Assembly: GCA_948099385.1 (NCBI GenBank)
Contig: CANUEZ040000029.1
Span: 1,705,501 to 1,769,500, forward strand
Direction: 5' to 3'
Length of the DNA stretch: 64,000 bases
DNA from: Fasciola hepatica
Lineage: Eukaryota > Platyhelminthes > Trematoda > Plagiorchiida > Fasciolidae
Shown: piece after piece, positions 12,853 through 26,408 of the stretch
Position numbering within the stretch: position 1 is the stretch's first letter
Layout of the letters: the number at the start of each line of letters is the position of its first letter
Program-made: the position numbers and the translations under genes
The notes under the pieces: generated by a model
Told to the model about the DNA's origin: nothing
The model's input: the letters and a program-made list of their open reading frames with translations, nothing else
Database searches by the model: none

Positions 12853-15687
12853 AAATAAGTAAGTTACATATTTTGTAGAAAACAAAGAACGGTTCCATGG
12901 AGTATTCAATAAAATACAAGGACGAAAGAAGTTAACCAGATCAGTAAAGAGGTAAAAGTACGCTACTGCATCTGAAAGTTGATAGTTTTCAGGTAGTATT
13001 AATGGTGAATATTCGTTGGGTCGGTAACTTATAAAAAAATACGAAATAAGGAACTGACCTGAAAACTAGAGACCTTAAATGTAGCTCTGAGTAAAGAAGC
13101 CAAATAGGGAAGTAGAACATTCCCGTGCGTAAATTTGGAGGCTCTAATCAAGACAAATGTGCATACTAAAAAGTAATTTGATTCCTCGTGGTGGAACATT
13201 CGTTCTTCCGGAGTCGTTGCAACATCTACACTCCAGATAGTTCCGGTCGTGTCTGTGTAAAACATACTATCCTAAATCCATTGTTCAAAACTGAAATACA
13301 GCTGGTGCTTAGTCTTTTTAATTTATGTCTTTGGTTTTCGAGTTCACAAGGTCAAGGTGAAAATTTGACTCAGAAAATCAAATGTGTCTACCTATTTTGG
13401 CATATTCCTATCTTCGGGTATTGAATGTGAATATATAGTAGTTCAGTCGTGCGGTTAGTCTGATGAATTCAATAATTCCAAGAATAAAATAATGAACAAC
13501 TCGAATGACGGTAAAGTGGACCACAGTTGGCTTGTATGGCAATAACAAGACGTCACAATAAATCGAGGCTCCCACGTAATATGCATGTCCATTTACAAAA
13601 AGAGTTATTCATTATTTTCATAGGGAATGTGTGAAATCGTGTTTAGCATGAGATAACAAAATCCCTGTGGAACATTGGGTGTTTCAGTCAAATACGTAAA
13701 AAAAGATAGCTTCTGAATGTAATATTTTGAGAGATTTATTGATCGGAATGAGAAGATCAACGACTTAGACTCCAAGCCTTATTCATTCAATGAAGCAAAG
13801 TTATGGTTTGAGAAGAAAAGTACCAGTAGATTTCTCTTTCCACCAGAAAGCGTATGGGACAGTGTTTTAAACTGTCCCACTAGCCCGAGTGAAAAGTCTT
13901 TAGAGCCCGCGAATCTTCTCGTTTATTAGAGCAAAACACTAAATAAATATAGGATGCTGGTCCAGTTGTTGTATGCAGCTTACTGGTCCGACTGGTTCGG
14001 GTAACCATACTCTGTGTCTTGAACACTGCTGATAGGATTCATCAATCATTTTATCGATCCACGCCGACAATCGGTTGTCCTGCCACTCAAGGACCCGTAG
14101 CCTCACTCTCACGGCTTTGTAACTCACCTGTACCGACTGTCAACGTGACTTGGCTGTCCATCAACGATGAGTCAGCAAGTACCATCACAGACACGGATTA
14201 CAACGTGTATCACGCATTGCTGAATATTCAGCAGCTAATTCTTGCATTCTTAGGAGAATAACCCTTTATTAGAAGGAAAAGGAACAAAGAATACTCAAGA
14301 AACTCGAAAAGTACCGATCTTACGCCGGCTTACGTCAGGCAGTAGACAACATTCTTCTTGTGTCATTTTAAAACACTACAGTCATCGTTTTGTATTTCTT
14401 TCTGAAGCTTTCCATAGACAGTATGAAGTGTGCCTATACAGGATCATTAGGCGCAGTATACGTGAGATTCTGTGATAACCACGTTGTTTCCTTCTAGGAA
14501 CTTTGGTTAATATGCAGTACATTAATATGGGCAATCTGTCGAATGACTTCGAATACTAAAAATCATCGAACCCGGTGGAAATCAAGCCCACGCATGGACG
14601 CCACCTCTATGCTTTGGCATCACGTAAGCTATATCAGCTTAACTGGTCCACGGGGCCACTTCCGAAGCATTTCTGTATTTTACAAGCGGGTATTTCTGTT
14701 CACCGGCTCAAGTTATTTTACCGCATGTTGTGGCTCTCACGGAACGTATATTTTGTCTGCCTAGAATAGGATTTGCCTATGATGCTGATTTAATTTTACG
14801 GCGGTAAAAACTTATGATTGTTATCCTAGCTGTGGTTAAAGCTCAGGTGATTCACTGTGATCTTATTCTGCTTTGCAAAATGGATCTAAACAGACTTTGG
14901 AATCATGAAACTGTTCAGACCGGGATAAACAACATTTTCCGGCTCGAAAGAACATTGGCAAATTTGTCTGTGTGCGTGGTTCAAACATTCAATGAATGCT
15001 CGATTGATTTTTATTCCCGCAGAAATTTTGCTTCCAAACCTTTTCGGGTCAGGAAACGAAATATCTGATCGACGATGACGGTGAACCAGTGAACTGAAAC
15101 AGCTTAGCTCTGTGCGAACAATTGCCAAATGGCACCCGCATGGGTCTGCCCGGCTTGACTCACACATCGATTTCCAGCTACCCCGGATTTGTCAGTTCGA
15201 TACATCAAGTGTGGCATTCATCTGTTACGTTCTGAAGACTAGTTCTGGTTTTACATTCTATCACTTTGTTAACAGAAATTGGAAGAAGACTATTCACAAT
15301 TGACTGCATATTGTTCCAGAATTGTCACAAATAAATGCTGTCACCAGAAAGCATTTCTTGTTTATGAAATTCCCGTCGTTGTCTTTCTCCAACCAGAGGC
15401 AACTCTGTTTTAGACAGGATTATCACCAACCCTCCTGAATCATTCTCTCTTGTGTTGTGTGCACCTGTCTCGTCCAGTGACTATTATCTGCTTTTGTTGA
15501 GGCCCGGTCTGCTTTCAGATCTTTCAGGCAAACCTGCCAAATAGAAATCCTTCTCCAAAAGTTTTCATTTGACAACATTATTCTTCTGCAGAAATCCCTT
15601 TCTCATGCATCTTCGTGGTTTTTATTCGAATCGTCGCGAAGTAGCAATGTCAAACTTTTCGTAGTTACCGTCAGTTTAATTTTCGAC
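12853..15687. other. Intergenic, no recognisable gene
   Basis: Short frames occur (13,939-14,127 minus, 14,543-14,769 plus, 14,814-15,303 on both strands) without known motifs. The 13,960-14,250 stretch is richer in GC than its surroundings and may be an old transposon, which I could not identify. Confidence 0.35.
13855..13879. repeat. Perfect 9-bp inverted repeat, hairpin
   Basis: TGGGACAGT, a 7-nt loop GTTTTAA, then ACTGTCCCA. It is a perfect stem with no flanking gene to regulate. Confidence 0.6.
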
Positions 15688-17431
15688 GTGTGCTGCCCCT
15701 TAGAAACCGTCTTTCTCTGTAATCGCCGTGCCACTTATTCGATGATGAAATCCTTGAAAAGACAGGAGGAATATTTCTATAAAACCCGAGATAATTATAA
15801 GGTAAAATACACTCCCCTTTTGATAAGGAAATTGAACGCACTGACTCGCTGTATACTAGTCAACTCTTATGTAGCCATAATAGTAACTGACTATGGCAAG
15901 GCTTTCGACTTCTGACGACAGTATCAACAATGCATTCATCCACCGATCAAATAACTATCCAGTTGCGTTCATTCTAGAAGTTGGTGTGCATATAACCCCT
16001 TTCTCTACAGAAGAATTATTTAGGCTTCTTCGTACTTCCAAAATAATCTCAGGTATTGGTTTTGGTGGTCTATCGTAATCATTTTTGAGACATGGTGCTG
16101 TTACTCTGACCGATGTATTTACTTCCCTCCTAAACAAATCTTTGTGCCCTTTTTCTATATCCCAAAGCCGTAGACCAGTCACTATTGTTCCTATACCCAA
16201 ACCTTGTAATTCTGGTGTCACAACTAAGTGTTTTCATCCAACGACTCTAACTTCATCTGGTCTTAAACTTACAGAGTGTGCCATTCCTGAACGTTTTAAT
16301 TCTTCTATAAACTCTCTCGATGACCCTATGCAGTTTGCCCATGAATCGAACAGGTCCAAATGAGAATTCTATCGCCTTCTTGGTCTATCATATCACCAAA
16401 TCCCTCGATGGATCAGCGAAGTCTGTGCGATGCACTTTACTAGACTACTCATCTACTTTTTATTCTATTCCGCCATCTCTCCCCCGTAAACGGGAGGCTT
16501 TCGGCTGTCCCACATCTTTACTGGCATGGTTGTCTGATTACTTTAACAACAAAACCCAGTGCACACGACCACGTTTTGAAACATCCAAACCTTTGGTAAA
16601 TAATTCAGGATTGATTCAAGGAACCGATCCTTTCCTTTGTTTATTTTCCACCTACATCAGTAACCTTCCATCCAGTTCTCCAACACATTTATTTAAATAA
16701 ACCGTTGATGTGGCCCTTTGTCAAGCTTATTCTATAGTCTAGGATTTCGATAGCTTCCCCAGTAATCAGTCTCACATTTACAATTTCTCTGTTCGATCCG
16801 GTTTAAATTTAAATTTGTCCAAATGCTTTAAATGTATATTTATCATTTCGAGATTGGCTTATTCTTTTGATCCATCTGTCGTTTCCACGGAACCACTAGC
16901 TAGGATGGGTCCTGTCAAATATTTATGAATCAGCATTGATGCAAATTTGAAGCATTCATTCCACGTTTCAAGCTGCATGGAGAAACTAGGCCGACGTCCC
17001 AACCAAATCCGAAAGCTTAGGCGTTTTAATGTTAAACAGAGTACTATTTCCTTTTTTGTTTATCAGTGAGTTTTTCCTGTTCTACTTTACTTTTCTCCCT
17101 GTAATTTTCGCCGGTTTATTGAGGGGAGATTTTCAAAATTTTTCGTTCACATCTATCTATTATCAGCCGGGCATCTGAATTATCTGCTAAGTTGTGCGAA
17201 CTGCATCTGACCGTATGTGAAAATTTCGCTCACAAAACCCTTGCAGACTGCACTCAACTCTTACACAGTGGCCTATCCCAGTGTAACTCTCTCGTTTCTG
17301 CACATTCCTTCTTCGAGTCCATACCCACTCGCAATAATATATACGAAAACTCTGCTGTTCATTATCTGGTCCTAATCCTAACAGAGCGGGCACGAGTATC
17401 GGCAGAATTTCTTGACAATTTTGATCTTTAA
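15688..17431 (+). pseudogene. Decayed CR1-type non-LTR retrotransposon, reverse transcriptase
   Basis: Several frames read in order show the body of a CR1-like ORF2. About 15,740-15,870 is the basic region before the reverse transcriptase (SLKRQEEYFYKTRDNYKVKY). About 15,990-16,080 is the PFSTEELFRLLRTSK block. At 16,130-16,200 comes the strand motif VTIVPIPKP. At 16,380-16,690 one frame gives ENSIAFLVYHITKSLDG, CTLLDYSSTFYSIP (the F/YD.S.AFD box with the second acidic residue lost), LLAWLSDYFNNKTQ and SGLIQGTDPFLCLFSTYIS. Past a stop, a degraded ADD region and LNLNLSKCFKC follow. The tail frame ends at 17,431. Many stops and frameshifts show it is dead. Endonuclease and 3' repeats are not visible. 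Confidence 0.85.
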
Positions 17432-17859
17432 TCGTTTTCTATTTATTCCCTTGATTCGATGAGTTGCCAAGTTTGAGTCATTTTCGAACGAAACACGGAT
17501 ATCTGTCTAACCAGAAATGGAATTAAATACAGATACCAATAATGCACTACATTTGCTAGTAAGTAACGGGCATCTGGGTTAATGCATAAGTTCAAGTCAC
17601 TTTCCAAAAGAACATCCTATTTTTGATTGTATGTTAATGAATGGAAGGAAGCAACAGAGAGAGGCATGCCGCTGTACATGAAGTCTATTCAGAAAGGCAA
17701 GAGGTATAGTCCGTGTGGAGAGTCTAATAAAAATCTACACAAGATTTCTTCAAACGAGGAGATATCGGAAGCAATGTGTATGCAAGCGGTCGGACAAAAG
17801 TTTGCGGAAGCAAACGGAAAATCTGGATCTCATTGCAGATCAGGACTAAAATAAATTTC
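17432..17859. other. Intergenic, left edge of the tandem array
   Basis: No recognisable gene; the frame at 17,627-17,854 has no known motif. Resemblance to the sequence at the B and C unit starts fades out around 17,855-17,880, which sets the approximate left limit of the duplicated unit. Confidence 0.35.
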
Positions 17860-20800
17860 ACAGGACGAGTCAAATAAACATCCATCACACAATAAATAAT
17901 TGGCAACCATTTCTAATTTACCGCTACACACTGACTTTTAGAGAATGCTGCTTATTAAGAAGCACGCCATAGGAAAGCTTTCTCGTCGAAAACCACGGTA
18001 TTCAGAAAACGACACTGTTATTGCAACTAGAAACCCATGGTATCTACGTTAGCCAGGTAATCAATATCGTTTTAAATCAATCAATAAATGCACTTACTAC
18101 GCAGCGGATCTTGTCATCGTCTTCACAACAAATGAAAGACACAAACATCGTCGAACAAAGAGCCTGTGTCTCAGTGTCGGATGGAATTTAGCTGATCACT
18201 TCACATTAGGATTTTCAGCTGTCTACATAGGCAAGATCGAGAGACAATTGCATCACTGATTGAAAGAACAATTGTGTAACTCGACAAAGTTGAGTACTAG
18301 AATTCTGAGGTTGTTCGCATATGCAGATGCCCCAAACAACGTCAGAGGTGATAACGATCTGTGTACGGCCACAATAGAATAGATTTTCCGCGGACTTCCC
18401 TCACTGTGACTGTAGTCAAATCACATATGTCATTCATATCTGGACTTAGGAATTAACCATTGAAAACACCTAATTTCTGCAAAATACAATACTAACCATT
18501 TTCACGTTTATTTTGGAACAAGAGAATATCATAGCAATAGGATTCAATAATCTGGAGACAATCAATGAAGAAATCAACGAAACGAAAGAAAACAATTATC
18601 GGTCCGCTTGAAAACAAATAGAATCATTGACAGTTCATTAGAATGCGGCTTAGTTGGAACGTAGTTCGTTTGTTCATGACAGGAAAGTACATTATTACTA
18701 AACCACATGCTGTCAGATTTAAATTTGAAACTGAGCGATGAAAGTCGGTTGTGAAGCGGAAATAATACCGTCGATCCCATTATTTAAGTCAAGAAATGTG
18801 AAGAATATCGGGATGCATTAGGAATCTGTAACCATTTGGGCATGTTGAGTATTGCGATGAACTCTGCGCAGAAGGGGCTTACGTGATCGTTAAGAAACAA
18901 CACCGAGATGGGTATTACTGACTGATCTGATAGAAATTCCATCGTATGTTTGGCAAAAGTAGAAGTTCAACTGTGATATAAATTAGCTCCTAAATTTCGC
19001 TCTTGAAATCAAGGGTAAAATGCAGTATCTCGAGAGGTGTCTAAAAAATCAAGAATATTCCTGCAGCGACAAAGCTTTTCTCTGTCAGCATTAAAACAGA
19101 AAACTATTCATCACATTGTCCGAAGAAACTGGTTTAATGGAATTTATTCGGTACATAAGGAAAACCAAACGTATTTCCATGAAAAATGTATCTACCAAAA
19201 TACCCGTTCCAACTTTGAAAGCACTGTGATTTAGGTCGTAATAGTTCTTTTGTAGTTATGTGCATTATACAGATAGCGTCGAACGTGAAGCCCACGAAGA
19301 TTTATTCGGTATATTAACCAAGTGCCTTGATTCGATTGAGTTGTATCAGACCAGTGATTCATAATTCCAATTCACAGCATTGCTTGAGTTACTTCAATGC
19401 AAACAACGCTGTTCCAATTTATCTCAGGGCTTAATATAAAATCGTAGTTGCAGACTGGACAGAAAATCCCAGTTAATCTTGCATTGTAATGACACAAAAG
19501 CCACTGTTCGTAGTCATCATTCCGGCAACATCGTTTATATATTTCTTACCAATAAAATATTCTACTCATGAGGCCAGAGTAATCAAATGTAATCAAATGC
19601 AGTCAGAAAGGTGTTGGATGGAAATGAGATTCTAGTATTTATGAACCAGTTCACGGTATCATGGTCAGTTCCAAAGAGGAGAGTTGGACTGATGTAGAAC
19701 TGAGTTGTAGCATTCGACGAACATCCTTTCTTGCAGATTGGCGAATCTGTGGTTCGTGGTTAGAAAAACGTGAGTCTAATGTATTATGAGGATGCATTCT
19801 TGAGTTGAAAAACACCTTCGAATAATCACACACAATTGGGGGTAAATCAAGCTGAATTTATGAACTGTCCTTTTAATGAGTTCATCGTTTTCTCGTATTT
19901 GAAAAACACAAGGACCTATGACATGAACCTTGACCATTCGTTTTTTTGAATGGTGGGGATTTCTGAGGCGATTTAGCGTACGATGCTGGGTTCAGGTGTA
20001 CTCAGTTGTACGTGAAATATTAATTACTGAGTCATCCATACACTAGTAAATGACTATGTGCCAGTTGAATATTCACCTCTAGGTGTGTATGAAGTATTTA
20101 ATCGAGTTGACGTGATTGAAGTGAGCAGTGTTGCCGAATCACAATGCATTAGAATAATCTTACAGCCAACCAGAAATGATATTGTCCCTATTGGGAAAGT
20201 AGATTCCGGTGTATCACGAAAGGATTTATACTGAAAACCGCATACACTCTAGTCGAACTCCATAGAACGTAAGGTGTGCACAACTCGCTTGTCGACAATT
20301 CTTCCAAAGCTGAATGCAGTTGCCAGTTGTTGATCGGATAAATGTTTCAAGTATGCTAATTGCTTTATCGATGCGTCATTAAGAGATAAACAATAACTCA
20401 GTCAATTCTATGCAGATGATCTTGACAACAGACCATATTGTTCCTGTTTATTGTAGGGTAAGTGGAAGAATGAGTATAATGATTCAAAAACAGAAATTCT
20501 TCTAATAGCAAACGGGATTTCAATAATGGACAGAATGAACTACATCGCAATGATAATTGTAACTCCACACGACAAAGTCTAGGAGCTAACTTCCTAATGA
20601 GATCAGTGAACACATGAAGGATGAACACGGTACTTTATTGACAAATATCTGACCAAAAGCTACTCGAATAAATCGACTGAATCAGATTCGTTATTCTATT
20701 TTCGATTCAGTCAGTGCCACTTAGAAAGCAATTTGGACTGGGATTCTCTAGGTGGTGTCATTTGTGTTACCCTATTTCCTCTATCATTGATTTCTGTCCA

Positions 20801-21939
20801 TTCGCTAATTTCGGTGTATATTACAACATACAGTAGAATTTGTCATGTGCACATGTGGAACAATCGCTGCACGTAATGTGCACTCCACATTTAGCATACG
20901 TCACCATAAATTTGAGACTTGAAGCAGCATGAGTGCTCTTGGTGTACGTGTTCATGTACTGGAACCTTTTGAATGCTTTCATTTGAAGAACTGAATTCGC
21001 ATTTACCGGGGACACAGGCATGTGACTTCGCCAATTCTGTCTAGTGGATCCTTGAATAATTGGTCGGAATTGATTGGATATCCTAATATTACCGTGTAAC
21101 TAAGGACACGCTTCGTCCGATCCGCCGATTGTGACCGAATGCAATGTGGACTGGTCAGTCATAGAATTCTTTCTTCAAGCATTCGAAATCATTCACTCGA
21201 TATTGGGATGAACTGGTTTGTTTGAACCAACCCTTTTAGCAAATAGCATCTGTGTAGCAGTAGGTAGGAAATGTATGTGCGGCTCATAGTGGAAAGGCAG
21301 ACATGGTGTCACTGCAAATGCTTTTATTTTAAAATGTGAAAACGTGAACTATCAAACGTGATACGTGCGCATCATGATGGTGGTGAATGTGACGTACGTG
21401 CAACGTGAAAACAAAAAGCGGATACACCCCATTACCGACCGCAGAATGAGTGGAAGATGTGTATGTGGAAGTGCAGGTACATGCATACAGGTCTACAAAT
21501 ATTGGGATGTGTATGCGTATATAATCGTGTGTAATATATATCAGTATTGATGACACCAACGATAATCTTTCCTCAATACGAGGTTCACTCTCAATACCAT
21601 CCCAGTTCTGTTTGCTGAGGCTTAACTGCCAAATTTACCTGGAACGCGATTGCAAACCGAGGGTTTGTTGTGCCCTATCTGTAAATGGACGCTTGTAGTT
21701 ACATGTGCAACGGTAATGATAAGCGCAAGTGACCGACTAATGCAGTTCAGGTACTGGCTTGTGCACTATATGCTGGTGGTTTGTATGTCACACCACGGCG
21801 GTTGGTTTCCTGAAGGTCAAAATTTTGATGTATATATATATATATACATATATGTGTACATATTTGTATACATATATATATATATATATATAATAGTATA
21901 AATATATGTATATAAATACGCATATACATATGCGTGCAA

Positions 21940-22036
<97 letters not shown>

Positions 22037-23777
22037 TGTACTGGTTCTATGCAAATCCCGCAAATCTTCCTCAAGCACATGCGGTGCACACGTTGCTGAA
22101 AGCATTGTATACAGTATGTTATCGTACGGAAATTAGCTCCTATAGGTACAACGATTGCGATCGTATGACGTCTAGCACGTGTCGCAAACCGCTTGTGTCT
22201 GTGTACGAGGTCACGTTCATCGTTAGCATCAAGCAGCATCTGAATGTTTCCCCGCACTATGGTTTCGCCCTTATGTAGCAGTTTAGTAGCCAGCGAAGTA
22301 TGCATAAACTGAAGTGAAAACAATCGGGTATGCTAACTAACGTTGTTCACATGTAATCCGTTGTTGCTCACTTGAATCGTGGCTAACGTACAGAGGTATT
22401 TGTGCGCTGCGAGGTTTCACAACACATTTATGCGTGTACGTATGTGCCTCGTGTATAAACAGACATGTGTAGTTAGGTGTGATACTGTAATGATATGAGC
22501 AACTCACGCGTGAGTCCGCGGACTTATGCAGTTCCGGTATCAGCCTTTACACTATCTGTTGGTAATTAGTATGACATATCTCTGTCAGGAGCTCATATTT
22601 CTGGTATTTATTTCCACTCATTGTTATCCGCGGATGGGACTTACATCGCGCGCATGAAAGCCACCGATTCCCAAATGAAATAGAAGACTGCACAACTATA
22701 AAACATATTTATATATGCTTGCTAGCATTTGAAATGGACGCTTGTTTAGTTACTCATTAGTAGTGAGTACGTTCATCGTGAATCTAGGGAACCCTTGACG
22801 TATTCTCTCTGTTTCAAAGCTATCATATTGGTTCATACTGGAGATTTACGGTGCCCATTACTTGATCAGTTCATGTTTTTATTCCCAATGTTGATTTCTC
22901 AGTGGGTTACACTTTCCACTATAAGATACTATTTCTGAGTGTTTCACTTATACAGCCATACACAGCCTCGAACTCCCAACCCTTAATGTTTCTGTCACTA
23001 CACGCCACTATTGACCGCCACTCAGTATTACCATGAACAGGCCTAGTGCTGGGTTCGTCAATTCAAGTTTGCCCCACATATTTAGCTTATTTGTATTTAT
23101 TTATTATTAGCTCTCTATTTAGTATTACAAATACAGTCTAATTCACGCCTTTGTAACCGATTTATTGATTCGTGATGGTAAACGTTTACTGATTTACTGA
23201 TTGTACGGCAATCGAACTGCACTACAGTTGGGTTTAGTTTCTAGGTAAGTAAACCGTCTTTATTTTGTGCTTTGTCCCAATTTTCGGGAAGTTACTACCC
23301 ATTGTTCTTGGTTTCTCACCTAGCTATAATTCTATTTCTTCTTGTATATTTATGCTTGTTGTATTGTTTGGAACCACGAATTATCGATGATTACGGTTAT
23401 TGAATTGGAATTTGTCCTACTGCTCGTAGCCGTGTTCTGCCCCAATCGTTCGTAGAGCTAGTGAGATAAAGTTTCCGCTTGATTGACAACCCTTGACATT
23501 GGGATAGTCGCGATAGAAAGAGTTTTGGAAACTGTTTCACTAAAGGTGTCAGCTATGGGGACAGCCATGGACCAACTCGTAAGACGATCTACACGTGTGA
23601 GTCGAAAACGATGCCCGTGTCCCTCAGTGGTAATAGACGACCAATATGTAGGTGGACATGAGAAAAACGTGTTTTGTCTGTGAGTATTCGGATTGGAGAG
23701 GGAAGTGCATGCCGGGGAATCTTACTCCGTTGATAGAGTATGGACGTTCTAGATCAAACACGAAAGAAGGCTTCTAT
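17860..23777. other. Unit A intergenic DNA
   Basis: No gene is seen. Small frames here (for example 18,574-18,780, 20,398-20,628, 21,329-21,559) recur in other units only because the DNA is duplicated. The stretch 18,430-19,190 is specific to A. The stretch 21,140-22,745 is shared with C only and contains a long AT microsatellite. Confidence 0.5.
21828..22033. repeat. (AT)n microsatellite, unit A
   Basis: An AT-rich tract with interspersed TGTACATA units, ending in an uninterrupted run of about 90 bp of AT at 21,944-22,033. The frames of alternating Ile and Tyr across it are artefacts of the repeat. Confidence 0.95.
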
Positions 23778-24250
23778 TCAGATTTGGCCAAACATAGTGA
23801 TCGGAGACATATCTGATGTAGACATGTATTCGAGGATGGGAAATGGAACGTAAAGGCGTAAAGCCAAGCGACAAAGGGAATATGGGACAAATGGGTGAGG
23901 TTTGCCAGTGGAGACATCGCAAACGCTTGTACTACTTCCGTCAGGTAGGGGCATATCTTCCAACAATAGGGAGGAAGATGAGCCGTAGTTCTTCAGTTTT
24001 CGGTTAATTATTTTGAGCTTGTGCTATGTCGGACTAAGTGAAGGCCGCTGGATGAATGTCGCTACTTGAAACCAATGCGCAAGTCAAAGGCTTATGATTG
24101 GTGTAGATGATAAGGCGTCTACCTTCCAAAATCTGTCGAAAGTGTTTTATTGCAAGGTAGATTGCCGGTAATGCACGATCAAAGCTGTTGTTACGAGTCT
24201 GTGGTGGTTGCAGATTTTTGAGAGAAAAATAATAACACCTGCCTGACAAA
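23778..24250 (-). pseudogene. Decayed Ty3/gypsy fragment, RNase H and integrase N-terminus, unit A
   Basis: Reading leftwards, 24,250-24,034 gives a gypsy RNase H segment: FSLKNLQPPQTRNNSFDRAL, then AIYLAIKHFRQILEGR, then TNHKPLTCAL, where the usual TDHKPL box has lost its Asp. After a break, 23,966-23,778 reads MLEDMPLPDGSSTSVCDVST and continues with PHPFVPYSLCRLALRLYVPF, the linker and start of the zinc-binding integrase N-terminus. The same fragment sits in units B and C. Unit C keeps the upstream reverse transcriptase end; here that part is replaced by the plus-strand gypsy fragment. Confidence 0.8.
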
Positions 24251-24304
24251 GACGATCAGTCCGACGCTACTGGAAAGCTGGGATATCAGACCAATGAACT
24301 TTAA

Positions 24305-26408
24305 ACAAGACTTCATAAAGATCCAGCATGTGTCATCATCCACTGAAAATAATATTGAAGAGAAATCAACTGGAAACACAAGCTCAACCTCGCGAATTGC
24401 ATACAATGACACCATTCCTACGATCGCCCTCCATCTGCTTGAACTGTGAGGAATGGCATTTTGTTCGATTTTTCCATACAGGACACATTTTTGTCAGGAG
24501 TGTGGACGTACAGAGCACAGCGAAGGATTTTGTAGGTGCTCACAAAACAGAAGACCTGTGAATAACTTCGGTGCATTTCGTCGCATCAGGCACCAGTCGA
24601 ACGCCGTATTCGCAGCCACGAGCTCTTCACACAACCAAATGCGGAAATACGTAACACTACCTGTGAATGGCCATCCAGTAACTCTCCAGCTGGACACAGC
24701 ATCGGACACAACAATCATTTCACGCTCAACTTGGTATGCTCTTGGTGAGCTTCCATACAATGCCACAAACCGTTTTGCTGGAAATACCACCGGTCAAGTA
24801 GTACTATTTCTGGGCGAGCTACAATATTGAGTTTCATTTTCGTGAGCACTATGGTAATGGCATTTGTTATATATCAACCTCTGATAATTTAAATCTTCTC
24901 GGTATTGACTGGATAAACAAACTTCTGTTATGGAATGTAAATTTTAGTTCCATTTGCAACTCAAACAACCCGATTTCACTGTCACGCCAACACTCACCAG
25001 ACGTATATGATGTTGTAAACAATACTAACCCTCCAGCAGTTGAAGGTCTTCAGGTGAAGCATGCTAAAATATTCCAACCAGACTTGTGGTTGTGCACTAA
25101 GACTAAAGCCATCCTTTATCAAAAACCGGGGTCAAAACCAGTCGTTCACCCAAGATGACCTGTTCCATAAGCCGCTTTGAAATCAACAGATCAGGAACTC
25201 GAAACACGGCAGACAGCGTAAGTACTTACGCAAGTTAATTGTTCCGCTTGGACTGCACCAACTGGGCTGGTCAAGAAGGCAGATGGTTCGATTCGCATAC
25301 GTGCTGATTTATCCACTGGACTTAATGGTTGCCTAGAAACAAATCAGTATCCGCTATCGACCCCGGAAGGTTTGCTTTCTAAACCTAGTGGAGGTAAAAT
25401 ATTCCAAAAATTGATTGATTTGATGCCTATATTCAGGTTGAAGTGGATAGTGCATGCAAAGATTTGCTGACCATCAATACCGACCGCAGTTTGTATCAAT
25501 ACAATAGACTGTCATTCGGAGTAAAGTGCCCTCCGGCGCAGATAGTCATACCGGTGGAGACTTGGTAATATCCTCAACTGAAGTTGATTCTGAAGTCAAA
25601 CAGGTGTTTTGTGAGTCAATCCGTAGTCTGCCTGTCTCGTTCACTATGATGCAAAGCGAAACTGAATCAGACTTTGATCTTCAGCGAGTAATTCATTTTC
25701 TGCAAACTGACTGGCCCAAAATAACACCGACCATTATTAAATCATGCAATTTTACTGTCGGAACGATGCACTAACGATAGTATACGGATGTCTGATGTTG
25801 TCTGAGCGCGAAGTGATTCCTAAGGCACTACAAACCAGAGTTCTAAGGCAATTGCAAAGTGGTCATCCAGGTATCACATGTATGAAAGCACTAACTCGAA
25901 GCTATGCTTAATTGGCCGAACGTTGGTAAGCAGATTGAAGAGTACGATAAATGTTGTGAAGAATTTTCCATTGCTGCTAAAGCGCCCATCAAGGTTCCAC
26001 TACACTCCTGGTCATTACCCACAGGCCCCTGGAAACGGGTTCACGTCGAACTCGTAGGTCCAATGAATCAACAGTAATAGTAGTAGTAGTAGTAATGCGA
26101 TATATGATGTTCGGTTAGAAAATGGCGCAGCCAAACGACATGCCAACCACATCAGGAAACGTTAAAACACGACAGAGTTAGATGAGAAGAACGAGGTAAA
26201 ACTTCCACTACAAGTGCTTTTGAATACCTTTGCATTATCAGTGACAGAGAAGGAAACGACATCGCCTGGGCCACCAAGTTCTGACTGTTTAAATGAACGG
26301 CGATGCTCAATGCGCTCCCGGCCTCTTATTGGAAGACTTTCCATTGATCTTTATAAAAAGTCGCACGAGTGGATCTCTATTTGTGAAGTGGGGTTAACGG
26401 ATCGTTAG
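24305..26408 (+). pseudogene. Decayed Ty3/gypsy (K02A2.6-like) gag-pol fragment, unit A
   Basis: Plus-strand remnant inserted against the opposite-strand gypsy fragment. In order: a zinc knuckle CQECGRTEHSEGFC (about 24,500); a protease start LQLDTASDTTIISRSTW (about 24,685-24,735, with DTAS as the catalytic box); the protease end and linker (NLLGIDWINKLLLWN, about 24,890); reverse transcriptase fingers with stops (SAWTAPTGLVKKADGSIRIR, about 25,245-25,305, then DLSTGLNGCLETNQYPLSTP); and LTINTDRSLYQYNRLSFGVK (about 25,465-25,525). The catalytic YxDD block and most of RNase H are missing through an internal deletion near 25,530. The connection (25,580-25,770) and integrase H2C2 region (LRQLQSGHPGITCMKALTR, about 25,850) follow. 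Stops at 25,157 and 25,171 and others recur in unit B, so it was dead before duplication. Confidence 0.85.

Noticed and set aside
21747..22323. Frames rich in alternating Ile-Tyr on both strands (also 55,381-55,915)
   Set aside because: They are translations of the AT microsatellite and its flanks.
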